DNA from: Entonaema liquescens
Taxonomy: Eukaryota > Ascomycota > Sordariomycetes > Xylariales > Xylariaceae
Assembly (NCBI GenBank): GCA_902805475.1
Contig: CADCSX010000023.1
Span: 3,844,001 to 3,908,000, forward strand
Length of the DNA stretch: 64,000 bases
Direction of reading: 5' to 3'
This document shows positions 21,274-32,619 of this stretch, piece by piece. Under the pieces are notes generated by a model that saw nothing but the letters and a program-made list of their open reading frames with translations, was not told the origin of the DNA and did no database searches. The translations under genes and the position numbers were made by a program. Numbering within the stretch: the stretch's first letter is position 1; every line of letters starts with the position of its first letter.

Positions 21274-23414
21274 ATTGACAGAGAGTTGCTTGTTGAAGAT
21301 ATTGGAAATTGGATCAACTTGTCGTTTGAATGGAATTGTTACATGGTGTAGTTACTATTCTAGATAGGAAGCCACGATTCAAATGCTTATAATGTGTGTA
21401 ATTACCTGAATTGCTGCAATATCAATGGTCTTTCTTCGATTATATGGTTATTAGATAGATAGATGTAGGTAGGTATATCTAACTTAACCTTGAAGTAAAA
21501 TAAATACACAGATAAGTACCTACTCAAAGCAGAATGAGAACTAAGTGAATACCAACCTTAGGAAAATATATTATTATTGATTATGATGTATTATTGGATA
21601 AAGAATCAATTAATACATGTATGTTTTTGATTTGTGTCTTGTGGAAGAGATTAGATGTATAGAAGTATAGTAGTTGCATGTTGATTGAGGTACATAGTAC
21701 CTAGAATATGGCTTGTGACTTTTGCATCATACTGAACTCAAATTTAATTACTCATCAATGGTCCGTAAAGATGTAACTAGGCTTGAGACATTTACATATG
21801 TATAACATTAATTAAGTAAAAATAGATGAGATATCTAAGACATGGTAGGTTGGGGATGTCAGATTGCGTAGGCTTTGTGGGTATGAAAGCATGGAAAATG
21901 TCGAGGACTACCAATGGCTACCAATCGTATGAAATGAAGTATTTTTTTTTTTTCTCTTTAGTTCACTCGTACATGACCGAATAATTTAAATTGGTGAGGT
22001 AAATGAGTTTGATTTCCAACTCCAAAAAAAAAAGGTACCTGCATTGACTGGCTGATAGACTGATAACAAGGCTTACCTAATGTACCTGCCAGGTGAGTTC
22101 GAACCCTGTCCCTAATGCAGATTACGAAGTGCCGCTAACGACATCGCCCAAGTGAAGGTCCAATCCGCTGTTAGCAGACCACTAACAGTTCCCACAACTT
22201 CCCCCCTCTCGGAGCGTACGTGTACCTGTTGTAGTAGCGTACTCACGAACAAAGTATTGTACCTTAGTCAGTACCTAAAAACCTTAGATGCGGGTACATT
22301 ACATACTAAAAGTGTACTAAAGATACCTAACTATAGCACGTACGCATGTACGCATAATACGCATGTACAAGGCCGCAGCAAGTCCTTGGGGGGAGCCTTG
22401 AACGGTACATACCTATTACATAGACGGCTGGATGGTGGACCTCCAGTTTGCTCGACCTGTCGACCTGCCACTTTTTTACGAAATTAGCATCGACCAATCT
22501 ATCCGAACTACCTTGATTACATTGACTACATTGACTACCTTGACTACCTTGACCACCTGCGTACCATCTGCGCGTTAGTATGCTCATCGACTGTTCTCGT
22601 TGGGCCCTTGTCCATGCGTCCAATGCCCATGTCCATGCATGGCAGCAATTGGATTGAGATTTGAATGTTCTGGTCGTGTTCTGCTCACGCCGTCTACGTT
22701 GTCTACGTTGTCTACGTTGCCACTGCCCACGCTGCCACCACGGCCACAGCTAACAGCTACAACTGCAACTAACACTGCCGCGTTGAAAATTACACGCGGA
22801 GCAGCAGAACAGCAGCACAGCAGAACGTACGTGCAGTCACAGTAATTTACAAACATCAAATCAATCCTACCTCTACCTCTACCTTTACCTACATATCCTA
22901 TCCTATCCTATCTTATCTATCATTCTTTCTCTCTCTACCTATTGCCTCTTCCCACTTCACCCCTTATCCTACCGACTGGATATTTTCCCTCCCGACCTGA
23001 CATGACCTGACATTTCCGTATTTAGACGTGCGGCCGAGACTCTAAAGAAACGCCGCATTCGAGGTTGTACATCTGCCACCGCCGCCTGTCGGGTTTTACT
23101 AGAGGCTCGAGCAAGTGTTGACAAATTTATAAAGTCCATCCCCCCTTTAGTGGCAGTGACCCAGTAGAACGAGCCCTAAAAAGAACAAACCTACGTCCCA
23201 GGGGTCACCGATGATCTCGCCTGTCAACCATAAGTTGTGGACAACAGCTCGTAAGACCATTTTTGTTCATACGAACTGGTGGATCTCTCGCCTACCGTCC
23301 TGCTTCAATATCTACCGTCTAATCATCCACTCGAAAAGAAACCAGACTCGTCCCTAACATCCTATCACCGAAGTTTAGCTAATATTCTCATTGTTATTTC
23401 GGATTGCGAGAAAA
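21274..23414. other. Intergenic region: divergent promoters with two 9-bp minisatellites
   Basis: 2.1 kb between a minus-strand gene and the plus-strand PDK1-like gene. The left 700 bp is AT-rich. Two short arrays of period 9 occur: five copies of ACCTTGACT-like units at 22510-22554, and three exact copies of GTCTACGTT at 22692-22718. The last 550 bp before the kinase start contains CT-rich stretches (22865-22945), usual for fungal promoters and leaders. Confidence 0.55.
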
Positions 23415-25879
23415 ATGAATAACGATCTTAGCCTCTCGAGGGCTTTGGGTGGCCTACGCATTGCAAACCCAGACGATGCTGCGCCAGGCCCATCCCAAGA
23501 AGTAGACGAAGATAACAATACACCCATGTCAAATCAAATTACCCCTGACACCCGCCCCTCCGAATCCGACTTATACACGGGTCAGAGTAGGCCTCAGACG
23601 GCAGAGATGGCAACCACCGTTTCCGGCATGGCTGCCGATCCTCAGAGCCAGGTATCCGCGTACGCACAAAATGGAGCGTTACCATACGCGAATCCTTCTT
23701 CTTCCCGACCCCCTTCTGGGTTATATAGTGCTACAGCAGCGGCAGAACGGGATCAAGCTGCAAACTCTTATCATATTTTGAGAACAGAACCGTCCAGGAC
23801 ACCCTCGGAGTATGCGTCAAGCGTCCCTTCCCGTGAGCCGAGTTACCGGGAGCGCCCGTATAATCAGAATCGCCAGCTCCAAGCTGTAGCCGGGGGTGGC
23901 CCTTTACCTCCTAGGAGGAGTTCAAAAGGCATGGGTGGTGGCTATGCCTCAATCCCTGGTGTCCCTACCGTCCCCGAACCCCGTGGTCTCGGATCAGATA
24001 TGCAGGTGTCTAATAGTAGCGAGGAATGGAAAGACCGAGGAGCCGCAGTGTCGATACGGAAGGAAGTAGATGCCAACGGAAAAACTGTCGTGAGCCGGGT
24101 CAAGAAGGGCGTCCGAGACTTTTCTTTTGGTCGTGTTTTAGGAGAGGGTTCATATAGCACAGTATATTTTGCTACAGATCGGCAGACGCTTAAGGAGTAT
24201 GCCATCAAAGTTCTCGAGAAGAAGCACATCATCAAGGAAAGAAAGATAAAATACGTCAACATCGAAAAAGATACTCTCAACCGCCTTACCGAACATCCTG
24301 GTATTGTACGCCTTTATTACACCTTCCAAGACGAAAATTCACTGTATTACGTCTTAGATCTCTGCAATGGTGGCGAGCTTCTGGGTGTGTTGAAAAAGAC
24401 GGGTACCTTCGATGTCGAGTGTACGAGATTCTTTGGGGCGCAGATTCTGGATGCTATCGAGTATATGCACTCGCGCGGTGTCATCCACAGGGATTTGAAG
24501 CCTGAGAATGTTCTTCTTGACGACCAACTACACGTTAAAATCACAGATTTTGGGACAGCAAGACTATTAAGTGACCCGAGGGCACCGCAAGCTCCTCCTA
24601 GAATCGAAGATATGGGGACTAGTTCCAGGAGCAAAGATCAGGATGATGATAGCCGTGCAGCATCCTTCGTGGGCACGGCCGAATATGTCAGTCCCGAACT
24701 ACTTACTAATAAAAACGCATGCAAGGCCAGTGATTTATGGGCATTTGGCTGCATTATCTATCAATTACTAGCTGGTCGACCGCCCTTCAAAGCTGGATCG
24801 GAATATTTGACGTTCCAAAAGATTGTTAACCTTGACTATGAATTCCCCGCGGGCTTTCCTCCGGCTGCGAGAGATCTGGTTGAGCGTTGTCTAGTTTTAG
24901 ATCCTGCAAGGCGTCTTACAATCGAGCACATTAAAAACCACGAATTCTTCGAAGGCCAGGAGTTCGGTAAGGCCCTATGGAAGACAAAGGCACCGCGGCT
25001 GCGACCGTACGTCCCGCCCTCTCAGGAGCCCAAGATAATTCAGCTTAATGGATCGCCCTCTGGCCAGCAGCCTTCGTCACGGCCCCCTACGACGGGAAAT
25101 GGATTGAACGGTCCTTCTCGGGCGCCAGGAAGGATCATCACCGACATTCCGCCACCATCACAACTTGATATAGAGTGGTCTCCTGTGTTAACGAGAACGA
25201 ACGAGAGGATTTTGCGCCTTGGTGATCTTATGGTTATGTCGTCGCCAATTCCGAATAGTCCACATAATAAAAGTGATGAGGACATAGGAAATTCTCTCGA
25301 TTTTTGGTGGTAGCACGACGAAGAAGAGGCAACGATTAGTCATGATCACGTCTAGTGGAAGGATTGTCTTGGCCCCGGCTGGGGGTGAAGAGAAAAAGAC
25401 AAAATTAGAGATCTCACTCTTGACACCGGACTGCTCGTGGAAGAGCCAGATAGACGCAAAGGGACAGACTGTGTGGTGCGTTGATTCGGTGAGTTTCCAT
25501 GTTCAAGTTTGCTTATTTTAGTACTTACAAGTATTAGGCTGGTATTCACTATACCTTTGAAGACGTGAAGCCGCCGTCTTCTCTCGAACCGCCTCGCCCC
25601 ACGGCAGAGGACTGGCTGGAAAGCTTACAGCAAGCCAGAGACTTTGCCATATCACAGAACCTCAGCCGCTCATATACTAGTGACAACGCGTTTGGAGAGA
25701 TGTCATCATCCATGTCCAGCCCGGCAAGTACTTTCGGCGCAGAAGGCTACAACATCAATGATAGATCTCACCGCAATCACCTAAGCAAGAGCCAGGCAAG
25801 CCTGGATGATGCATCGACCGCGAAACGAAATCGATTTAGCAAGCGGCAATCCAAGCAGGGATTAGGTTCGGCTTTTTAG
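23415..25879 (+). CDS. PDK1/Pkh-type AGC protein kinase with C-terminal PH-like region; frameshifted at the linker
   Basis: Exons 23415-25488 and 25538-25879, with a 49-bp intron (GTGAGT..TTAG). The Met at 23415 is the first ATG of the frame. Residues 1-234 are Ser/Pro-rich and disordered. The kinase domain starts near 235: Gly loop GEGSYSTV (about 243), catalytic Lys in YAIKVLEKKHI, HRDLKPEN at 358, DFGTARLL at 378, activation loop SFVGTAEYVSPELL, then DLWAFGCIIYQLL. As in PDK1, this is the master kinase that phosphorylates other AGC kinases in cell-wall and sphingolipid signalling. After about residue 620 the written frame stops at 25311-25313. A second frame starting GGSTTKKRQRLVMITSSGR continues through the intron and encodes a PH-like domain ending FSKRQSKQGLGSAF. 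Two missing bases, at the A run 25289-25291 and the T run 25301-25305, would reconnect them (805 aa). As written, a 632-aa kinase lacking the PH region is made. Confidence 0.9.
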
Positions 25880-27129
25880 CAATAGCTGTACATTTATAGC
25901 TTGGGGATTCTTGCACATCCGGTTTTCGGACCCGGCGCAAACTCGGCCAACGAACTATTAGGGCCTACCTAGTTTTCCCTTTCATGGAGGCTTTTCTCTT
26001 CTTTCATATGCGGCATGTTCTAGCGAGGCGTAGGCTTTGGTAGCTTTCGGTGATATTTGAAGGGGCACACATCATGACATGAAAACACATGCATTCTGGG
26101 AGTTTCCCCGTCGCCGGCCCGTGCCTCCAGTTGAGGTATGCGCTCGGTATCTCATTTTAGATGGATTAGAAGGATTACATTACGCATGACTCATACCTCA
26201 CATTCCCTAATATAATATTCCAACGTAAAACTTCCTTTTAGACCCCTATATTAGGGTCGGGAGAGAAAGCAAAAGAATGTCGAGTCCGAGGTTGTTGTTT
26301 GGTTGTTCAGGGGCGAAGGGGGGGGACAAGTGCTCGCATAGCTGTGTCGTCGAGGGTCTGGAACTGGAAAGGTAGATATCTGAAAATAGGGGGACCCAGT
26401 GTTCCAGGAATCCAAAAAGAGACGTGACTGAATCAAGGAATTTAAAACGTTCCCCGAAGTGATTCTTCTAAGTAATGGTTAGTCTGTTGCATCAGTAATT
26501 GAGGTTATTATGCCCCTATTATTCCTCTAATATAGAGCGGGTTGCAGAAGAACCTTACATAAGGGGTTTATTACATGCATGTGCATTAGGGGAGTTGTAC
26601 ATAATTTACCCAATGCGACATAAACACATCTGACAGGATGTACCTACCTACGTTCATCAAGGAGGTACCTAAGTAAATACTTCAAATAATGTACCGAAAG
26701 TTCCATACTAGCCACATCAGCCACCTGAGAGCTCTCTATCTAAGCCCGATCTGACTCTAGAGCCAACCCTTTTTTCTCCCCTTCGAACCCGCTTCTAAGC
26801 CAAGCCGGTCGCACTCCAAACTAGAAAGTCTTCTCCAATCATTCAAACAGACCGCGACGAGGCAACACGCGCCTTTTCCAACGACTATCCAAATCTCCGA
26901 CCCAGATAACTCGGACCATCTCCCCCATATCGTCCATTCCCAATCGCGATCGAAATTGGTGTCGCACGTTTTGGTCGGTGGAGCTATAGTGCTTTAGTTC
27001 CAACCAGTCTCACAACAGACTGAAATAAAAATAAAGCTCACGAGATAAGAGCAAGGAATTTCTAAGCGAAACGAAACAGAAGGAGAAATAAGACAGAACA
27101 GGACCTCCATCGAGGCCGAAATAGTCAAG
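25880..27129. other. Intergenic region upstream of the Snf12/Ssr3 gene
   Basis: 1.25 kb between two plus-strand genes. No supported gene. It includes several TAGGTACC/TACCTAC motifs (26640-26680) and an A-rich leader just before the ATG at 27130. Confidence 0.55.
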
Positions 27130-29222
27130 ATGCAGACAAGCTACCGCCCTTACCCGCAGCAACAGGTGCCGCCGCAGCAGCAGCGTACCCCCCATTCGGC
27201 CGGACAGCGACGAGGAGGCATTGGTATGTAACTTGACCGGCCCAAAACCCTCTACTTTTTTTTACTTGTTTTCAATACCTTGTGGTGGCCTCTTTTACAG
27301 GTGCTTTCACAAGCATTTTAATTGTTTTAGAGGTTCCAGCAGAAAGAAAAACCCCCCCACGCATCCACGCATCCACGCATTCAACGCATCCACATTATGA
27401 CTCCACTGGCTATTAGTTCGGATTCTACCCGGTAGAGTCTTTTCCAGTCTACATATGCTAATCCACCTATGCACATACACGTCGTGTACCTGCAGTTCAT
27501 TGCTACTGCTACTATTACTACTACTTGCTACTGTTACTGTTACCATTTGTTACTTCTCCCTCTTTCTTTTTATCGTATACGGAAATATTCCTTCGGCGCT
27601 ACACACACACACACACACACACGCACACACACTTACTTCCCCCTCCTCCCGCTTCCTAAGATTCTAACCCCTCTGTTGTGTCTCTAGGTCCTATGATGTC
27701 GTCCGGTCCTCATCACCAAGTTCCCCTGACTCAGGCGCAAATTGCCCAGCAACAGCAAGCCGCCGCTATACAAGTCGAGATGGCTAAGCGGCGAAGTCGC
27801 AAGCCAACCGACAAGAACCTACCGGATAACATTGACGACTGCGCCGTTGGGGATATGGCGGTGAGATATCGAGAGCTTAGGGACTTTGAGAGAAGACTCG
27901 ATGCAACCATGACCAGAAAGCGCCTCGATATCGTCGATTCGGTAAATAGAAGTGTCAAGGTACGTGTCACAAGTCTCGGGCAAAATCATATCTCACAACC
28001 GACTAAACGTTACGTAGCGCTGGAAGACGCTTCGAATCTGGGTTACCAACACGGCAGAAGATCAAGTATGGCAAGGAAATAATATTAATGTCGATACTTT
28101 TGATTTCAGTTCCAATCTGGAGCCCACTTATCGCGTCAAAATTGAAGGACGATTGCTGGATGATGACGATGATCTCGACAAGGATGATGATGACAGTGAA
28201 GATAACACGGGCGGATCTGACGACGCTGACCGCATGGACGAAGACACGAAACCGAAGACGAAGACTCCAAAATACAGGTTCTCACATTTCTTCAAGGCCC
28301 TCACCGTGGATTTTCCCAGTAATCGGAAGGGTATCGACCAGGTCGTTGAATGGAAGAAGCCGGAGCGCGCTGGACCTTCGTCGAGTCTTCCCGCCGCCGC
28401 CGACTTTGACGAACTGACATTCAAACGTAGCGGAGATGAGAATCTTAATGTTACCATCAATCTCTACAGGCATGAGGAACCTGAGCGGTACGCGGTCAGC
28501 CAAGAGTTGGAAGACATTGTCGACATGTCAGAAGCTACACGACAGGAGATCGTGATGGGAATTTGGGAATACATCAAGCTTATGGGACTGCAGGAGGACG
28601 AGGAGAAGCGCAATTTCCGATGTGATGATTTATTGAGAAAAGTGAGCTATCATTATTATCAATATTTATTGATATATGCGTCTAACCACGGTTGTAGGCT
28701 TTCAGCATGGAAACGGGGTCGATTCCTAGGCTGCATGAATACATTACACCACATTTAAAACCCCTACCACCGGTCAAGTTACCCTACACCATCCGACTAG
28801 ACGAGGAGTTCCACAAAGACCCGCAGCCTACCGTCTATGATGTGCGCGTCGCTGTGGATGACCCGTTACGCGAGAAGATGTCCTCCTTCCTCAGCAACGC
28901 TGGCTACGCCAATATGCTAAAGGAAGCTGCCTCCCTCGACGACCAGCTTGCTATCATTATCCATGCGATTCACGTATCAAAAGCCAAGCATGCCTTCCTA
29001 ACGTCCCTTAGCGAGGACCCAGCCACTTTTGTAAGGGATTGGCTAAGTTCTCAGAAGCGTGATCTCGATGTGATCATGGGAGAATCAATGAGAGGCACCG
29101 GCGAAGATGCTAATGGAGACGAGTGGAGAAAGGGAGGCAAAGATAGTGTCTGGTCTACTGTCAACGCTCGCGAAAGTGTCACGGTGATGTTGTCTAAGCA
29201 ACCCGTCCTGTCGCAACGATAG
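27130..29222 (+). CDS. ssr3: SWI/SNF and RSC chromatin-remodelling subunit (Snf12/Ssr3, SMARCD family)
   Basis: Four exons, 27130-27223, 27688-27959, 28018-28641 and 28698-29222, give 504 aa. The introns are 464, 58 and 56 bp, with CTAAC-like branch sites; all junctions keep frame. The N-terminus is Gln/Pro-rich and unstructured. Residues 90-120 hold a charged helix (RYRELRDFERRLDATM). Exon 3 opens with RWKTLRIWVTNT, the first conserved block of the SMARCD/BAF60 family, then FSSNLEPTYRVKIEGRLLDD and a long Asp-rich insertion. A SWIB/MDM2-like domain follows (ATRQEIVMGIWEYIKLMGLQ, then FRCDDLLRKAFS). The C-terminal helices (LREKMSSFLSNAGYANM, LDDQLAIIIHAIHVS) match the family tail. This is a core architectural subunit in the nucleus. 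The first intron is unusually long for this genome and carries simple repeats. No frameshift is seen. Confidence 0.9.
27224..27687 (+). other. Long first intron of the Snf12/Ssr3 gene with simple repeats
   Basis: 464 bp, bounded by GTATGT and CTAG with a CTAAC branch site at 27664-27668. It holds CGCATCCA-type repeats (27360-27395), CTACTG/TTACTA-type triplets (27500-27545) and a CA dinucleotide run (27601-27632). Other introns in this window are 46-104 bp. Confidence 0.75.
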
Positions 29223-29891
29223 GTCTCAGGCCAACCCGTCTCCCGCTTATGAGACAAGAGGAGAGAAATGTATGACTAAAGTGATAGTCACGGTAATGGC
29301 GTATGGCGTGCTGGTTTATGGCATAGGATTACAGACTACGCTCGTAAGCTTCTAGGTGCAGTAAGGGGTTCGCTTTGAGAAAAAGAGGTTCTATATCCCT
29401 GTATTAGTAGAATTGGTATCAGCGAGAAAATATTTCAGGTACCGGGCCTAGGAAGCAGTGCTGTTGGGAGACAATCAACGGTCGCTTTGGGTGGCTACTG
29501 TAACCTTCAATTGGAGTCCCAGTTAAGCAATTTCATAATAAACTGATAACATGTATCAATATATCAATGTATCAACGAACAACCGTCTCCATGCTACGTC
29601 ATTGTCTTTACATGCGATGGCTAGCCTCGGCCTTTAATATCCTAAACCCGAAGGCTTTCAAGCTTTAAGCCTTTAAGAACTTCAACCCCTCAAGACGTTT
29701 TGTTATATACGTGATATTTCCAGACGCTCCACTTTGGCTTGGCTTATTGCTATAGGTATGTATATACCGAGGCCGCCCCTAAAATCCGGGCATATATAAA
29801 GACACATAGAGGCCAGGCCTTGTTAACTCCGGTGTAGAACTCATCATCGTTAGGAACCTACTCGAAGCCAAATTGGGTTCTACGGAATAAG
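29223..29891. promoter_or_regulatory. Short-chain dehydrogenase promoter with TATA-like element
   Basis: 669 bp between two plus-strand genes. A TATATAAA element at 29793-29800 lies about 92 bp before the start codon of the dehydrogenase, a reasonable distance for a fungal TATA box. No supported gene otherwise. Confidence 0.45.
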
Positions 29892-30823
29892 ATGTCTGCT
29901 ATCTTCAAAAAGGCCAACACGGCCGTCATTACCGGCGGCGCATCGGGTATTGGCCTTGCGCTGGCGCAGAAGTGTGTCGGATACGGTATGAGAGTCCTCG
30001 TTGCGGATTGGGATGCCGAGACTTTGGGGAAAGCTGGCGAGACGCTCGGGGGCGCCGCGAGTACCGTTCGCATGGACGTGAGTAAAGTGGAAGATTGGAG
30101 CGGGCTTAAGGATCGGGTTGCGAAGGACTTTGGAGGTATGTTAGATATAATTATATTTATGTACTAGTTATGTTGTATGAATAACACGAGTATAATACTA
30201 ATCGTACCTATACAGGTGAAATCAACCTCCTCGCGCTCAACGCCGGGGTCGGCGCCAAAACGGCCTTCGAGGGCGAGGGCGCGGATCCAGCGACTTTCCA
30301 GCGGATCCTAAATGTGAACTTCTCCGGCGTGGTTAATGGTATCCTAACGCTGCTCCCACTTATCAAGGAAAAAGCATCTGCTTCCGCGGACTTCAAATCC
30401 GCAGTCGTGATCACGGGTTCTAAACAGGGCATCACGAACCCACCCGGTAGCCCGGCGTACAACGCGAGTAAAGCGGCTGTCAAGTCCCTCGCCGAACAGC
30501 TGAGCTACGACCTGCGGGCGCAGAGCAATATCAGCACGCACTTGTTGGTGCCGGGGTGGACGTGGACGGCGCTAGCGGGAGCTGCGACAGGAAGGGAGAA
30601 GCCGGAAGCGCCGTGGACGCCGGCGCAGGTGGCGGATTACCTAGAGGGGAAGATGGCGGAGGGAAAGTTCTGGGTGCTGTGCCCGGATAATGATGTCGAC
30701 GAGGAGACGGATAGACGGAGGATGTTGTGGACTGGGGATGATGCGGTAAAGGGGAGGCCGCCGCTTAGCCGTTGGAGAGACGAGTATAAGGATGAGTTTG
30801 CGGCGTGGATGGCGAAGAAATGA
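29892..30823 (+). CDS. Short-chain dehydrogenase/reductase (SDR)
   Basis: Two exons, 29892-30135 and 30216-30823, with an 80-bp intron (GTATGT..ACAG), giving 283 aa. This is the length of a classical SDR. The Rossmann-fold cofactor motif TGGASGIG is at residues 14-21, followed by LVADWD at the second strand; an Asp after that strand favours NAD over NADP, but this is only a rule of thumb. NAG is at 90-92. The catalytic triad is visible as Ser150 in ITGSKQG, Tyr163 and Lys167 in YNASK. The C-terminal segment contains PGWTWT. The substrate is not predictable, and no signal peptide or membrane segment is seen, so it is cytosolic. Coding is GC-richer than neighbouring genes. The TATA box in its promoter suggests regulated rather than constitutive expression. 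Confidence 0.93.
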
Positions 30824-31272
30824 AGGACTGGGTTAGGATTGGTTTAAGAGTGTGAATATAATTTCTATCATGAGTAAAATTGCTCTTGGTATTAAAAAGG
30901 ATTTAAATAAAGGAGAGATTAGATACCTTGAGTGTTACCACTGTGATAGCATATCTTAAGCTCATATTAAGGAAGAAGTAAGCTTACCACCACCTCCTTT
31001 TGTTAGTATGATAGCTACAGCATGAATTGTATTTCTATCACAAGCAATAACATATCATCGAGTTTCATTGCAATTGGTGCTCGTTTGTACTTTCGTCTGT
31101 CCAGTCATAACCTAAACGCCTAACTACATGCACACAATGGTTGCCAATGATGGCTGCTCGGTACGTCTACTGTTCAAGCCTAATATCTAAGAGCCCTTTG
31201 CTGCCAACACACAAAAACAAAATTCGAACCATGCTTTGGAAGCTACTTTACGCGGATCCGTCAGTACTTCCT
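30824..31272. other. Intergenic region between convergent genes
   Basis: 449 bp between the 3' ends of the dehydrogenase and Hym1. AT-rich; no supported gene. Confidence 0.6.
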
Positions 31273-32619
31273 CTAGACGGCTAGCTGGCGGGTCGGGGGA
31301 ACGGGGTTCGGAGGCATATTCCTAATTTGCTTGATGAGGAACTCGCGCTCGTCGATAAACTGCTCGTCGTCTGTGCGATCCTCGAGGAAGTGGGAGAGGA
31401 AGTTGAGCAGCTTCTCGCGGTTCATGAGCAGGATCTTCTGCACGGCAATGGACTTGTGGGGGTTGGCCACGAAGACCTTGAAGACGTGGAAGCCCTCATA
31501 CTGCACCATCTTGCGGTCGCTGCGTAATAGGTTCATGCAGATCTTGAGGTGTTCCCCGCGATCCACGTACGCGGTCATGACGTTGTAGTTGGACCGGTCG
31601 AGTAATATCTCCCCGAGCAACTTGATCGACTGCCGCTTCGTCACGTAGCTGTTGGATTGTACTAGGATGTTGTTATACTTGTCGAAGAAGAGCTCAAAGT
31701 TTATTGAGAGGTAGCGCGGTACGAGCTCCTTATGTTTCGTGAGAAGTTCCTATAATAGTAACAATTAGAAAATGTTTTCTAATTTTATGTTTCAAGGTAA
31801 GCACTGGACCTACTCTGAATGTTGTAAAGGCATCGGCAGCAACCTCAAACGAACTCTTGTCGATCCATTCGAAGAATCGCCAAAAGACCCCGTTACCGCT
31901 CTGTGGTCGCTCCCTATCAATTGCCGTTACGCCTTTCAAGCTGGAACCAGGCTCTTCCCCATCATCGTATAATATAATGGCAGCGGCCGCCTCGTTCTTT
32001 AGAACCTCACGAAGCACAGTGCCCGCGGGTGTTGCGCTCTCCTTGTGATCGTAACCTCGACATAGCTCTAATAAGATCTGGGGTTTATTGTTTACTACGT
32101 AACTCAATGCGACGGGATCCGTCTTTGGCGACGCCGTGGGGGGTCGGAAGCGGAAGACGTAGGAGAATATAACTTGGGTGTCTTTTCGGGATTCGAAGGG
32201 GAGGCGGTGTAGAGTTTGGGCTAACAGTAGGAGAAGGTCCTCTTCTATCAGACCTGTAACCAGCTGATATACTTGCTCTGGGGTGCTATCTACGTCTGCG
32301 ATGGGATATGTTAGTATTATAGAACATTCATAACTTTGCGCGGGGAGACAGGGAATGCGCAATGGCTTGTGGTAGGAGCTTGAGATGAGGGGGAGGTACC
32401 TGGTGTTCCTTGAAGGATGAGCTTCATCTGGTTGAGCACCTTGGCCAGTTCTTCGGCCTATAGCAGGGTTGATTAGCATATAATATAGTCGGCCATTAAG
32501 GATTAGGAAGCTGGTCTTACTTTACCAGGGGCGTCAAGTTTGAGAACATGATCTCTAGCTTGCTTGGGAAGATCCAGAGTGTTAGTTCTGGTCCGGGCCC
32601 TCGAAAATAAGAACGACAT
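31273..32619 (-). CDS. hym1: Hym1/MO25 scaffold protein of the MOR/RAM kinase pathway
   Basis: Four exons, 32521-32619, 32400-32457, 31814-32295 and 31273-31749 (introns 63, 104 and 64 bp), give 371 aa in one frame. It starts MSFLFSRARTRTNTLD, as fungal Hym1 proteins do, and continues with Leu-rich helical repeats typical of the MO25 armadillo-like fold (VYQLVTGLIEEDLLLLLAQ, LPFESRKDTQVIFSYVFRF, KPQILLELCRGYDHKESA, GVFWRFFEWIDKSSFEVAAD, LLTKHKELVPRYLSINF). The family scaffolds germinal-centre kinases with NDR kinases in the MOR/RAM network, controlling polarity and septation. No catalytic residues are expected. It is intact. Its promoter faces the SFI1 gene across about 2 kb. Confidence 0.94.

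Noticed and set aside
22085..22125. tRNA-like T-loop (GTTCGAACC)
   Set aside because: The flanking bases do not form a T stem, and no acceptor or anticodon stem could be found.
25317..25488. Separate gene for the PH-like region
   Set aside because: No start codon with context, immediate adjacency to the kinase frame and the shared intron pattern all favour one gene with two indels.
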